Below are positions 9,801 to 20,144 of a stretch of 64,000 nucleotides of DNA, in pieces (within the stretch, counting starts at the first letter, position 1; each line of letters begins with the position of its first letter). Where the stretch lies: positions 1,108,159-1,172,158 of the forward strand of contig NZ_KZ987724.1 of assembly GCF_003614185.1 (NCBI RefSeq), written 5' to 3'. The notes beneath the pieces were generated by a model, which searched no databases, was not told the origin of the DNA, and was given only the letters and a program-made list of their open reading frames with translations. A program made the position numbers and the translations under genes. This DNA comes from Paenibacillus aceti. GTDB taxonomy: Bacteria; Bacillota; Bacilli; Paenibacillales; Paenibacillaceae.

Positions 9801-11308
9801 CGTATGATATTATCAACGAGTTATATCATAATTCCAGTCCGAAGGCGGGCTTGCTTCCCGATTTCGTGTTGAAATCCGGTGGTAAATTCGTTCCGGCAGA
9901 GCCGAATTTCCTGGAGTCGGATTACGATGGCGACTATAGCTACAATTCTTCCCGCACACCTTGGCGGATTGGAACCGACTATTTGCTGACCGGGGATTCC
10001 CGAGCGAAGGAGCAGTTAAGTACACTTAATAGTTGGATTCGCGAGCAGACGAACGGCGACCCTGATCTGATCCGGGCCGGATATAAGCTGGACGGTTCAA
10101 AGCCCCTTGAGGACTATGGAGATATCACCTTCTCCGTTCCATTCATGGTTAGCGCGATGATCGATGCCTCTAGCCAAGAGTGGCTGAATAAGCTGTGGGA
10201 TTATAATGCGGCGGTACGGACAGAGGATGACGTGTATTTCGGTAATAACCTGCGCTTGCTTAGCATGATCGTTGTCTCTGGCAATTGGTGGACACCGTCG
10301 ATCGTGGATAGTGAGGCACCTACGGAGCCGACGATCGAGAGAGCGGAGGCCGTGTCTGGCACGACGATTGATTTGAAGTGGGTGCCAGCCAGTGATAATT
10401 TCGGTGTGGCGGGATATAAGGTATATCGGAATGATGAAGAGATTACTACAACTGCGAAAACCGAATACAGAGACACCAGTCTGTCCGCGAACACGACATA
10501 TAAATACTTCGTTGTCGCTTATGATGCAGCAGGGAATCTGTCGAAGATGAGTAATATCAGATTCGTAACGACTCTGTCGTCCTCAGATGGAGGTGGAAGC
10601 AACGGGGGAAGCCCTGGTGGAGGCTCAGGCGGAAATAGCAGTACCCCAACGCCAACACCTGGTGATCCCGGAAAGGGAACCGAGGGAACACCAGCCGATC
10701 CAGTAACACCAACGACCCCGGAACCAGGTACGAAGCCTGAGACAGAGACGCCATCGAAGCATAGCTTTAGCGATATCGGTGCTAAATATTCCTGGGCGAA
10801 GACAGCGATTGAGGAATTAGCCGCCGCTGGAATCGTCAAAGGGACATCCGAGACGACGTTTGAGCCTGGCAAACGGATCTCAAGAGCGGACTTCATCTTG
10901 CTGCTGGTCAGAGCTCTTGAATTAGAGGCCAAGTTCGATACGAACTTCGATGATATCGCAGCGAACGATTATTATGCCGAAGCGGTAGGGATAGCCAAGC
11001 AGCTTGGTCTTGCTACGGGAATCGGTGGCAATCGATTCGAGCCGAAGGCGGAAATCTCCAGGCAGGATATGATGGTGCTGACGGCAAGAGCTTTGAGGCA
11101 GCTTGGAAAGCTGAGTGAAAATAAAGCGACTCTAGATCCAGTCCATTTTGCGGACGCCGCCAAGGTAGCCAAATATGCTGAGAAGAGCGTTGCAGCGCTC
11201 GTTGAGGCAGGAATCATCGAGGGCGACGGCCGTGCTCTTCATCCGCAGGAAGCGGCGACGAGAGCGGAAGTAGCGGTTATGATTCACCGAATTAATATGA
11301 ATTATTGA
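6830..11308 (+). CDS. S-layer-anchored metallophosphatase / GH8 glycosidase fusion
   Basis: 1492-residue exported multidomain protein. In order: signal peptide (1-35); purple-acid-phosphatase-type N-domain (about 90-200); calcineurin-like phosphoesterase (about 205-430) with VGSDSQ, NAGDLVDNGD, GGHE, FHKSPY and EAHDHMYMRS; two FN3 domains (about 565-745); a GH8 glycosidase (about 753-1153) with proposed acid E836 in VSEAHGYGM and D900 in ATDGDMDIAYAL; a third FN3 (about 1161-1247); a G/S/P/T-rich linker; and three SLH domains (about 1312-1492) that bind cell-wall polymer. GH8 enzymes cleave beta-1,4 glucan, lichenan, xylan or chitosan. The phosphatase half is unusual company. The start is GTG 6830, 7 bp after AGGAGGGGTGAGG. 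A carbon-type operator lies directly upstream. Confidence 0.9.
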   Translation: MRIKRMAKSKWQRIISLLLILSLLPLQTAGIISAEELEDQTDIMHITAAESGSQVIAEWGFQDESDVGDDGIGLVRDISRSFTVQDSPVTPKLINMTFNADPKTGIAFAWYTDAMTDSIVQVAEASSTTGAAFPEEQGMLEFRGTGEEIETFMSKADRSTGQKTKFISHKVIAEQLKPGTAYRFRVGNGQEWSKVGSFTTDAAQLQSYRFIVGSDSQALSKEDFEPWADTFKKARAHIGDPKFLINAGDLVDNGDLEEQWQWMLGVAQDELLNVPFVPVLGGHEIQDYDGDETTPNNNFYNHFNLPRKVVEATHDGSVYSFEYGDALYMVYNSQFDGKLNADGTVNWDDDQHEQFWNQVDWMRNTVAKTDKKWKFVTFHKSPYAAGDNSAQWEGERIEFYKKNLIPVFDELGIDMVFEAHDHMYMRSFQMYGDKMIDPASLDKDAEGNVIDPQGTVYLMSNALGNKFYYKNNQYELDENWEPQLILDENGNPIPYDDYFAAMDEQPEKKMFTDVSISDQVMKFTAYTAAVEDEGEAGTVGNGLFDYDRYGIKRTDVKPDQVEQAKVQLKGGKAVLTWKAPANSKEPVRGFRIYEKSDKVKTYWSEYITVQEGLTEYSYSVEGINPAQNYDFIIKTVGRRDNSAPVEVSTTGGPVENEPPSAPTNLKGTGVAPFQINLSWNASPGTIVPAGYHIYRDDKKIGTTEATFYDDRGLVPDSSYRYVVKAYSAGGAESLASNEVVVKTKQAPAGDGPYKAFPQHSAYVQGSIKPSHVTQEQMDQTVARLYDEWKAKYVKKHPYLPKSEPAQYYVWYADGDWFEKEHDDELDVDYMATTVSEAHGYGMLITALMAGHDPDAQKYFDGMLRYFRAHPSEINPNLMAWKQGDTGTAIVDVDGVDSATDGDMDIAYALLLAHSQWGSSGEINYLAEAKEVINAIMESDVNQNDWMLRIADWASSGKWASATRPSDFMLQHMKDYRNVTGDSRWDRVIDTTYDIINELYHNSSPKAGLLPDFVLKSGGKFVPAEPNFLESDYDGDYSYNSSRTPWRIGTDYLLTGDSRAKEQLSTLNSWIREQTNGDPDLIRAGYKLDGSKPLEDYGDITFSVPFMVSAMIDASSQEWLNKLWDYNAAVRTEDDVYFGNNLRLLSMIVVSGNWWTPSIVDSEAPTEPTIERAEAVSGTTIDLKWVPASDNFGVAGYKVYRNDEEITTTAKTEYRDTSLSANTTYKYFVVAYDAAGNLSKMSNIRFVTTLSSSDGGGSNGGSPGGGSGGNSSTPTPTPGDPGKGTEGTPADPVTPTTPEPGTKPETETPSKHSFSDIGAKYSWAKTAIEELAAAGIVKGTSETTFEPGKRISRADFILLLVRALELEAKFDTNFDDIAANDYYAEAVGIAKQLGLATGIGGNRFEPKAEISRQDMMVLTARALRQLGKLSENKATLDPVHFADAAKVAKYAEKSVAALVEAGIIEGDGRALHPQEAATRAEVAVMIHRINMNY

Positions 11309-11314
11309 ATGCAT

Positions 11315-11357
11315 AAGGAAGCCCCCGAGATTAATATCTCGAGGGCTTCCTCTTTTT
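11315..11357. terminator. Bidirectional terminator between convergent genes
   Basis: GGAAGCCCCCGAGAT pairs with ATCTCGAGGGCTTCC around a TAAT loop, with CTCTTTTT on the plus side and A-rich sequence on the other. It serves the surface protein (+) and the CAP protein (-). Confidence 0.85.
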
Positions 11358-11368
11358 AGACGGATTTA

Positions 11369-12181
11369 TTAGTTCCCGATAAACTCTTGAACCCAGTAGC
11401 CATTGTCATAAGCAACACCGATCGCGGTGAAGTTTGCATTGAGAATATTTTTACGGTGACCGTCACTGTTCATCCAGGCATTCATTACCTCAACAGGAGT
11501 GCGTTGGCCTTTGGCGATATTCTCGCCGGCATAGCTATAGCTGACCCCGAATTGCTTCATCATATCGAATGGAGAGCCATAGGTTGGCGATTGATGATCA
11601 AAATAATTGTTCTGGCGCATATCCGCCGCTTTAGCTGCGGCCACTTTGGTCAGATTAGCTTGCGTAGTTAGCGGCTTAAGGCCGGCTTTGCTGCGTTCCT
11701 GGTTGACCAGATCCACGACTTGTGAAGCAAAAGAAGCTGCGTCGTTCTGCCCATTCGTGTTATTGTTATTATCGCTTGGAGCTGTCGGCTTGCTTGGTGT
11801 AGCAGGTGTGCCGTTGTTATTGTCAGACTCCGACCCGTTGGAAGGCTTCTCGCTCGGCGCAGTTGGTTTTTCACTTGGCTCGCTTGGAGTAGCAGGCTGT
11901 TCACTTGGCGGAGCAGGAGTTTCCTGTTCAGGCTGCTCTGGTGTCACCGGCTGCCAACCTGTCGTTGGAAGCTGATCCAGCAGCTTCTTCAAATCATCGA
12001 AGGAACCGTTCCAGTTCCATTTGACCGAGATCTTTTGCGTCTGTTGAACAGGTTGGTTACAATCTATGCTAGTTGACGGAGCCGCTTCTGCTTTTGCTCC
12101 CTGTGGCAAGACAAGTCCTGCAGCCAATACAGCCGCCGCCATGCCTCCAGATAGTAATGATCTCAGTTGCTTATTCTTCAT
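11369..12181 (-). CDS. Secreted CAP-domain (SCP/PR1, YkwD-like) protein
   Basis: 270-residue exported protein. It has a signal peptide ending near GAKAEAA, an unassigned segment (about 35-75), a P/S/T/E-rich linker (about 80-145) and a C-terminal CAP domain (about 150-270). The CAP domain has LVNQERSKAGLKPL, YFDHQSPTYGSPFDMM, YAGENIAKGQ and AWMNSDGHRKNILN, including the conserved His/Glu pocket residues. Bacillales relatives such as YkwD are spore- or cell-surface proteins without a firmly known activity. It converges with the GH8 surface protein and shares its terminator. Confidence 0.9.
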   Translation of the reverse strand: MKNKQLRSLLSGGMAAAVLAAGLVLPQGAKAEAAPSTSIDCNQPVQQTQKISVKWNWNGSFDDLKKLLDQLPTTGWQPVTPEQPEQETPAPPSEQPATPSEPSEKPTAPSEKPSNGSESDNNNGTPATPSKPTAPSDNNNNTNGQNDAASFASQVVDLVNQERSKAGLKPLTTQANLTKVAAAKAADMRQNNYFDHQSPTYGSPFDMMKQFGVSYSYAGENIAKGQRTPVEVMNAWMNSDGHRKNILNANFTAIGVAYDNGYWVQEFIGN

Positions 12182-12372
12182 AGATGAATTACCTCCAAAT
12201 TAGTTCTAATGGTTACAAACTTGTAATCTTTCACAAACCCATTCTAACATGTATGGTGGGAAAAGAGGGCAGGTAAGTTATGGATAGCTAGAAAATGCCC
12301 GTGGGGACGGATAATTTACAATTAACATAAATACCCGGTAAGTTATTAGATTAAAAAAATTACTAATGTGAA

Positions 12373-12388
12373 AGTGATAACATTCACA
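12373..12388 (+). promoter_or_regulatory. Fnr-type operator
   Basis: AGTGA-TAACAT-TCACA matches the Bacillus Fnr consensus TGTGA-N6-TCACA with one mismatch. A TATTAT -10 hexamer at 12410-12415 predicts a transcript start near 12422. The operator centre (12380.5) then lies at about -41.5, the position used by Fnr as an activator. The downstream gene, an anaerobic-type reductase, fits this control. Confidence 0.6.
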
Positions 12389-12400
12389 AACATTAGGTAA

Positions 12401-14278
<1,878 letters not shown>

Positions 14279-14303
14279 GATTCATATTTGAGCAGCTGTA
14301 TAA

Positions 14304-14349
14304 AAGGGGCTGTCCGAGCTATTGATCATAGCCGGGCAAGCCCCTTTTT
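14304..14349 (+). terminator. Terminator after the reductase-like gene
   Basis: AAGGGGCTGTCCGAGCTAT pairs imperfectly with ATAGCCGGGCAAGCCCCTT, followed by TTTTTGT. Confidence 0.8.
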
Positions 14350-14360
14350 GTATTTGTGCG

Positions 14361-14505
14361 TGCGTAATTGTATAAATACACTTATTCCGGGAAAATCAAC
14401 TCGAAATCGAGAATATAGATGCGTAAATACAACTATTTCCAGACTAAAGCTTAAATCGAAGGCGAAGTCATGCGAATAATTGTATAACTGCAGCTATATT
14501 TCCTG
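14361..14505. repeat. Dispersed intergenic repeat, family C (locus 1)
   Basis: Contains AATTGTATAAATACACTTAT, GCGTAAATACAACTATTTCC and AATTGTATAACTGCAGCTAT within 145 bp. The same words in both orientations fill 36136-36325 and 63256-63511. No gene is seen between the terminator at 14349 and the split DUF2798 gene. Confidence 0.6.
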
Positions 14506-14871
14506 TGTAGGCGATAAGGAGGACATAGCAATGTTAAACGTTATTGTTGGTATTTGATAATTACGAACTAACATTCTGTAATAAGGGTAATATCACTGTT
14601 TGGAGATGATAGGCAAATATCGTGGTATGACTATGTTTAATACTTATTAAAGATTAACAGCCTTTGCTTTACGTGCTTGTTTTGAATGTATTTTTTTCAT
14701 TGCAAATCTTGCAATGGGCTGTGCAATTAACAATTCAATCCAAAATGCTACACCAAAGTTCCTAAACCAACTGTAAAAAAAGTTCTGAAAAGGTTCAAGG
14801 CTTATTTGTTTCGTACCAACCCAAGTTCCGATAATTGTAAGAAGAATAGATAAGACTGTAACATTTAATAA

Positions 14872-14876
14872 AGTAT
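14872..14876. repeat. Target-site duplication (left)
   Basis: AGTAT directly outside the left inverted repeat, identical to 16334-16338. Confidence 0.75.
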
Positions 14877-16333
14877 TGAGTGTTTTGCATAATTCCGTTT
14901 CAGAGAAGAAGCGATAGCATATTCACTGTCGTTAAGGGGTAATTTTCGAAAATGGTATTATATGGGTGAAGAAAAGGGCAGACTTGCAGAATTTTAGAAC
15001 AGCTCGTTTTTTAAGCGGCAGCCCGTTTTGAATGATGAGAAACGGCGAGCGCAGATGCAAGCAGAACAATGGCATTCAAATACTGGTGAGTTGTGACTTT
15101 CTGAATGCCCCGGACATGTGCGGCGTCTGCCGTCAAATAGGTTTTCAATCGGGAGTTGCAGCGTTCTACGCTGGTTCGTTCATTGTAAAGTTCCTTCCAA
15201 CGCTTTGTATCCCGATGAGGGATGCTGTATCGCCGGAGATCATCCTTCGCATTTACTTTGACGACCATTCCATAGTTTGAAGACGAGCAGGCAGCCATGC
15301 CAAGCGGACAGTCGACTTTACCCGTGGCATGCGGGCAGCGAAATTTATGCATATCGCCGTCAACTCCCCAGTATGTCATCGCATAACCCATGGAACAGCA
15401 CGGTGTTCCGTTCGAGGTCATGCCAGCAGGCGGTTCCTTCTCCCCCCGCAGATTAAGGGGAATGATGGCTTGTGCCTTGACGTTGCGGGCGGCCTCATAA
15501 ACTTTCATTTGGTCGTAGCCCGCATCGAGTATGAAAAATCGTGTGCTCGTCCTGGACGCTGTTTTCTCGATCAGGCCCGGCGCCATTTCTCCATCATTGA
15601 CATGCGCCGGCGTTACTTCCAAGGCGATCGGCAATTCACTTTTCGTATCGACCGCCAGATGAATTTTGTAACCAAACCATGTGATTTTATTGCCGAAGGA
15701 ATCAATTTTTGCGCCCCAGTTCGCATTACCCGTTTGCTCGCTTTTGCGTTTGGGCTGCTTTTTCTCGTAAGCGCGGAGAGCGGCGCTGTCTATGGCGACG
15801 TTACTGCCTTCTATGATACCTTCCTGCTGACAGCGTGTGACCAAATCCTCAAAAAGCCGTTTTGCCAAGTCCTTTCTCGTCAGTTCTGAGAAAACTCGGC
15901 TTAATGTGGATATGGAAGGAGCTTCTCGATCCAGCGGAAGACCACACTGATAACGAAACCGGAGATCCGTATCCAAACGCTTATGCAACCCTGAAAAGGT
16001 ACTTATTCCTTCAAGCGGCGCAGCCAAGAGTGCTCGTAGAATACCTTGTCTGCAGTATCCCTCAGCGCCTCGGGGTGAACGGCTTCTCAGTTCCTTGGCA
16101 TACGGTCTCAGATCGAGAGAACTGAAGAAGATCGGCAATCTCTCCTTGGGTTGAATTTTTAAAAGTTCTTCGAAGGAAAACAGACATTCTTGGAGAATAT
16201 ACAAAGTGACTTCCTCCATCCTTGAGGTTTTTGGGTTTGGTCACTTGAAAACTTCTCCAAGTTGGGGTGAAGTCCCTTTTTTATGTCCGAAAATCCTTAC
16301 GGCTCAAGGCCTCAGATTACTGCAAAACGCTCA
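14877..16333 (-). mobile_element. Complete DDE-transposase insertion sequence, 1457 bp
   Basis: Bounded by 13-bp inverted repeats TGAGTGTTTTGCA (14877-14889) and TGCAAAACGCTCA (16321-16333), one mismatch apart. It is flanked by 5-bp direct repeats AGTAT and carries one transposase gene on the minus strand. Its insertion split a DUF2798 gene, and excision in silico restores that frame. The family is IS4/IS5/IS1182-like by transposase pattern. The exact group is not assigned here. Confidence 0.88.
15011..16219 (-). CDS. DDE transposase (IS4/IS5/IS1182-like)
   Basis: 402-residue transposase. Likely catalytic residues are D144 (AIDSAALRAY), D232 (ILDAGYDQ) and E352 (ERTSVERCNSRLK), in DDE order. 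Between the second D and the E lies a cysteine-containing insertion (about residues 272-312, with CC, CPH, CPLG and C) of the kind found in IS1182-related enzymes. The N-terminal part contains a helix-turn-helix region around residues 100-125. The reading frame is intact from ATG 16219 and the terminal repeats are present, so the element could still be active. Confidence 0.88.
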   Translation of the reverse strand: MEEVTLYILQECLFSFEELLKIQPKERLPIFFSSLDLRPYAKELRSRSPRGAEGYCRQGILRALLAAPLEGISTFSGLHKRLDTDLRFRYQCGLPLDREAPSISTLSRVFSELTRKDLAKRLFEDLVTRCQQEGIIEGSNVAIDSAALRAYEKKQPKRKSEQTGNANWGAKIDSFGNKITWFGYKIHLAVDTKSELPIALEVTPAHVNDGEMAPGLIEKTASRTSTRFFILDAGYDQMKVYEAARNVKAQAIIPLNLRGEKEPPAGMTSNGTPCCSMGYAMTYWGVDGDMHKFRCPHATGKVDCPLGMAACSSSNYGMVVKVNAKDDLRRYSIPHRDTKRWKELYNERTSVERCNSRLKTYLTADAAHVRGIQKVTTHQYLNAIVLLASALAVSHHSKRAAA

Positions 16334-16338
16334 AGTAT
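16334..16338. repeat. Target-site duplication (right)
   Basis: AGTAT directly outside the right inverted repeat, identical to 14872-14876. Confidence 0.75.
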
Positions 16339-16849
16339 TTAATAACACTCTGGCATTAAATCCATCTGTTTGTCCAACGAACTTTGGCATCACTCTACCA
16401 ACTAATGGTCCCGCAACAAATCTTACTAATATAATGACTATAATCCACATAATCGGAATAACCTTTAGGGTTTCTAAGTAATTTCCCTTACTAAACCCGA
16501 ATTGAAGCCCCATGATAATTGGGGCAATAGTGTTGACTGAAATAATTGATATAATCAACATAAATATTAAACCTTCTTTTGGACTTTGAGGCAGTCTGTC
16601 TTCCCTATACATATTTTTACACCCTCCGAAAAATTAAAATTTCAGATGGTAGACGTATCATGCGACATATATTTTTGGTAAGTTAAACTATACCAATATC
16701 TCTACATACTGATTTTTTAACTTTAACACGATTTTAAATCAATTCAAGTCTTGAAAAGATTGAACATATGTGAGCAAAATTTGATTGTGTCAGGTACGAT
16801 AGCTCAATAAACCGCCTTTTTACCAAGTTAGAATATAACATAGCCAAAA

Positions 16850-16884
16850 TAAAAAAACCGTCAGGGTGATCTTCCCTGACGGTT
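16850..16884 (-). terminator. Terminator of the DEAD-box helicase gene
   Basis: AACCGTCAGGG / CCCTGACGGTT stem with a TGATCTT loop. The A-run at 16850-16857 gives a U-tract on the minus strand. Confidence 0.85.
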
Positions 16885-16893
16885 TTATGCACT

Positions 16894-18411
16894 TTATCGT
16901 CTGCCGCTGCCACGTTTATTGCCCGGCTGGTTCTGGCGGCCGCTGCCTGGTCTGCCGCCTTGTCCGCTATTGCGTCCGTCACTGCCCCGGCGTCCTTGAC
17001 GCCCGGAGTCCAGACGTCCGCCGCGGCTTGTGCGTCCCCCCGCATCTCGGCCGCCTTGGCCGCCGCTGCGTCCACCGCGCGAATCCTCGCGCCCGCTGCT
17101 GCTGGTCCGTCCCGAGCGTCCGGCGGAGCCTCGCTCAGGACTGCTTTGTCCGCGCTGCGTATCCCGGCGCTTAGCACCGCCGCCGTATTCTCCCGTTCCG
17201 GCGCTTCTGCCAGCGCGTGTGCTTTCGGCACGAAGGTCTCTTTTGCGGGAGCCCTTATCGGCTGCCAAGCCTGTGCCACTGATGCGTCTCAAACCGTACT
17301 CGCTAAGCTCCCACTTCGGCAGCGTCATTTTAATGCCGCGTTCTATCGCTTCCAGAGCACCGCGGTCGTGGGCTGTGACGAAAGTGATGGCTACGCCTGT
17401 ATTCCCGGCCCGGCCAGTCCGTCCGATCCGGTGGATGTAATACTCAGCATCTGCAGGAATGTCATAATTGAAGACATGGGTCACGCCTTCAATATCAAGT
17501 CCCCGTGCGGCCATATCGGTGGCGACCAGAATTTGCAGCTTCGCTTCCCGGAATTTCTTCATGACCTGCTCCCGCTTCGCCTGGGATAGATCGCCATGCA
17601 GTTCATCTGAAGCTAAGCCTTGCTCCTGCAGCTCCTGATTCAACTTGCTGGCCCGCCGCTTGGTACGGCAGAAGACGACCGCAAGATAAGGGTGCTGCTG
17701 CTCGATCAGATTGCAGAGATCCTTGAACTTCGAGCGGTCTGTGACCTGGATCGCCATCTGTGTGATCTCGGTGAGCGTGATTTGCTGGGTCGGAATCTTC
17801 ACTTCCTCCGGCTTCTGCATATATGCCTGAGCGAGCTGCCGAACCTGGAGCGGCATCGTGGCCGAGAAGAGCAAGGTCTGACGGCGCAGCGGTGTTTGCT
17901 CCATAATATTCTGTACTTCCGGAAGGAAACCCATATGCAGCATTTGGTCGGCCTCGTCGAGGACGAGCATCTTCAACTTGCCGAAATGGATCGAGCCGCG
18001 CCGCAGATGATCCAGCAAGCGCCCTGGAGTGGCGACTACGATATGAATAGCCCCTTCCAGCTTACGCAGCTGACGTTCGACATCTTGACCGCCATAAGCG
18101 GCCAGGACGCGCGCGCCGACTACAGAAGCGAGCTTCTTCAGCTCGCTGGTAATTTGAATGGCTAGCTCCCGGGTCGGGGTGAGGATCAACCCCTGAACCT
18201 CAGGAGTATTTACATTGATGCGCTCAAGCATCGGCAGAATGAAGGCCAAGGTCTTGCCGGTTCCGGTCTGCGCTTCGCCGATAATATCATGCCCGGCTTG
18301 TATATAAGGGATCGCCTCCGTTTGGATCGGAGTGGGTGTGTTGATCCCTAATTCTTGCAATTGCTGTACCAGCTCGGTACGAATACCTAGCTTCTGGAAT
18401 GATTTCGTCAT
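16894..18411 (-). CDS. DEAD-box ATP-dependent RNA helicase
   Basis: 505-residue RNA helicase that unwinds structured RNA in translation, ribosome assembly or decay. Two RecA domains (about 1-370) carry the Q motif (FQKLGI...TPIQ), AQTGTGKT, PTRELA, TPGRLLDH, DEAD (in VLDEADQML), SAT, FCRTKR, ATDMAARGLDI and HRIGRTGRAG. After about residue 375 a long Arg/Gly/Ser-rich tail (RGG-like, to residue 505) should bind RNA without sequence preference. The tail is very GC-rich, producing open shadows in other frames. Which of the Bacillus Csh proteins it matches cannot be settled by eye. Confidence 0.95.
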   Translation of the reverse strand: MTKSFQKLGIRTELVQQLQELGINTPTPIQTEAIPYIQAGHDIIGEAQTGTGKTLAFILPMLERINVNTPEVQGLILTPTRELAIQITSELKKLASVVGARVLAAYGGQDVERQLRKLEGAIHIVVATPGRLLDHLRRGSIHFGKLKMLVLDEADQMLHMGFLPEVQNIMEQTPLRRQTLLFSATMPLQVRQLAQAYMQKPEEVKIPTQQITLTEITQMAIQVTDRSKFKDLCNLIEQQHPYLAVVFCRTKRRASKLNQELQEQGLASDELHGDLSQAKREQVMKKFREAKLQILVATDMAARGLDIEGVTHVFNYDIPADAEYYIHRIGRTGRAGNTGVAITFVTAHDRGALEAIERGIKMTLPKWELSEYGLRRISGTGLAADKGSRKRDLRAESTRAGRSAGTGEYGGGAKRRDTQRGQSSPERGSAGRSGRTSSSGREDSRGGRSGGQGGRDAGGRTSRGGRLDSGRQGRRGSDGRNSGQGGRPGSGRQNQPGNKRGSGRR

Positions 18412-18728
18412 GTAATTTGTTAAGCTCCTTATTATAGATTGCTACTCAATTCCTTAAGCTATTGTAACATGCGCGGCGGGGGATACAAGAGCGGCAGGCA
18501 GGGGGCTTTGAATATTGTGCGGCAAATCGGACCGGATTGTATTTTTACGGAAATGTATGCCGCTATTCGCCCTAAATCAGTCAGTTTAAGACAGTACGGA
18601 AATAGAGGCCCCTATTTTGTATTTTATCGTAGATATATGGCCCTCCTTGGGTAAATAAGATCTGTATCCTGGTTGAGGTTAATGCAGTGATCTGGGGAGT
18701 CCCATCAAGCCTCCATTACTTTCATACA
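18412..18728. other. Intergenic region with nothing recognised
   Basis: About 320 bp between the helicase start and the fabV stop. A 71-codon open frame exists (18439-18654), but its sequence is unlike a protein family and no ribosome binding site precedes it. Confidence 0.5.
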
Positions 18729-19919
18729 CTATTCGACATGAGGTACAGTCACTGCGGGATCAACATCTGCCTCGTAATCGATCCCGTCCACCTCGAAGCC
18801 GAATAAACGGAAAAATTCCTGGCGGTAGCTGGCAAGATCGGACAGCTCGTAAATGTTGTCTGTATCGATCTGTGCCCACAGCTTGGCCACCTCAGCCTGG
18901 ACCTCTCCACGCATTTCCCAATCATCGATGCGGATGCGTCCTTCCTCATCTACAGGGACGATTTCAGGACCATAGAGCCGTTCGGAGAATAAGCGGTACA
19001 TCTGCTCGATCGTTCCCTCATGGATGCCTTTGGTCTTCATCACCTTGTAGAGGATTGACATATAGAGGGGAACGACCGGGATCGCGGAGCTGGATTGAGT
19101 CACCAGTGCCTTGCCGACAGTGACATAGGCATGTCCGCCTGTAGCGGCGAGCCGTTGATCCAGTTCATGAGCGGTGCGTTCCAGATGGTCCTTCGCCTGA
19201 CCAATCGTACCGTCGCGGTAGATCGGCTGGGTGATCTTCGAGCCGATATAGGAGAAGGCGATCGTCACCGCATCATCAGCGAGGACACCGGCTTCAGCGA
19301 GTACGTCAATCCACTGCTTCCAGTCATCGCCGCCCATCACGGCAACCGTATCCGCGATCTCTTGATCCGTAGCGGGTTCCAGCGTTACCGAACTCACTTC
19401 ACCGGTGTGGAAGTTGACCGTTTTATTCGTGTACGGCTGCCCGATCGGTTTCAAGGTTGAATGATAGGTCTGATCGGTCTGCGGATCTGTCCGGCGTGCA
19501 GTCGCTACGCTATATACCACTAAATCCACCTTGCCCAGCTTGGCAGCGATCAATTCCGCCGTTTTGGATTTGATCTCGTGGGTGAAGGCATCGCCTGTCA
19601 CACTGTAGGACTGCAGGCCCGCTGATTCAGCGGCTTGCTCGAAGGCGGCGGAATTGTACCAGCCTGCGGAAGCGGTCCTTGTAGCTGTTGCCGTGCTTGG
19701 ACGGTACACGCCGATCGTATTCGCCTTGGCTCCGAAGGCGGCTACAATGCGAGAGGCCAGCCCATAGCCAGTTGAAGCTCCGATAATGAGTACATTCTTG
19801 GGTCCATGTATAGTCGGTCGTTGGGTGACATAGTCAATTTGCTTCTGTACTTGCTTGGCGCATCCGAGCGGATGAGCGGTTGTGCAGATGAAGCCGCGGG
19901 TTCTAGGTTTAATAATCAT
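18729..19919 (-). CDS. fabV: Enoyl-ACP / trans-2-enoyl-CoA reductase, FabV type
   Basis: NAD(P)H-dependent enoyl reductase, last step of the fatty-acid elongation cycle; 396 residues. The start is ATG 19919 (AAAGGAAA upstream), giving MIIKPRTRGFICTTAHPLGC, the standard FabV N-terminus. A longer frame to 19988 adds an unconserved lead. The cofactor loop is NVLIIGASTGYGLASR (about 42-57). The active-site pair Y234-X8-K243 (YRDGTIGQAK) is intact, as is SSSAIPVVPLYMSIL. FabV enzymes resist triclosan. In Gram-positives it usually accompanies FabI or FabL, so it may be a second isozyme. It stands alone, divergent from a Gfo/Idh gene. Confidence 0.95.
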   Translation of the reverse strand: MIIKPRTRGFICTTAHPLGCAKQVQKQIDYVTQRPTIHGPKNVLIIGASTGYGLASRIVAAFGAKANTIGVYRPSTATATRTASAGWYNSAAFEQAAESAGLQSYSVTGDAFTHEIKSKTAELIAAKLGKVDLVVYSVATARRTDPQTDQTYHSTLKPIGQPYTNKTVNFHTGEVSSVTLEPATDQEIADTVAVMGGDDWKQWIDVLAEAGVLADDAVTIAFSYIGSKITQPIYRDGTIGQAKDHLERTAHELDQRLAATGGHAYVTVGKALVTQSSSAIPVVPLYMSILYKVMKTKGIHEGTIEQMYRLFSERLYGPEIVPVDEEGRIRIDDWEMRGEVQAEVAKLWAQIDTDNIYELSDLASYRQEFFRLFGFEVDGIDYEADVDPAVTVPHVE

Positions 19920-20144
19920 AGAATAGAGTTTCCTTTCATAATAGAGAATTGCTGCAAATGCGTGATGAATGATTCGTATAAATGCCAATAGTTCAAAATT
20001 AATCTATTCCTTTCTATTGTACCCGTATAATCCAAAATGAAAAAGGGCTGCGCCGAAACATTGTCCGCAGGTGAAGGAGGAAACGGCAGCGAAAGCGAAA
20101 GAGTAATAGTCTGTCGTCTTACCCTATCGAGAAGGAGGAAATAA

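Larger units (their letters stand above)
14647..16612 (-). pseudogene. DUF2798-family membrane protein gene split by an insertion sequence
   Basis: The N-terminal part runs from ATG 16612 (GGAGGG upstream) to 16334: 93 residues with KEGLIFMLIISIISVNTIAP and a second hydrophobic segment, ending GFNARVLLNT before a stop inside the insertion. The C-terminal part runs from 14876 to a TAA at 14647-14649 and encodes LLNVTVLSILLTIIGTWVGT to KAKAVNL. Removing 14877-16333 plus one 5-bp duplicate restores ...NARVLLNT-LLNVTVLS... in frame, about 167 residues with four membrane segments. That matches two DUF2798 repeats. The function of the family is unknown. The break looks recent because both halves remain open. 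Confidence 0.85.

Noticed and set aside
14288-14479. 63-codon frame after the reductase gene
   Set aside because: It lies in the terminator and family C repeats and has no protein character.
16734-17279. 181-codon Ala/Asp-rich minus-strand frame over the helicase tail
   Set aside because: It is another frame of the GC-rich RGG-type tail of the DEAD-box helicase.
18439-18654. 71-codon frame upstream of the helicase
   Set aside because: No ribosome binding site, no recognisable sequence; probably chance.
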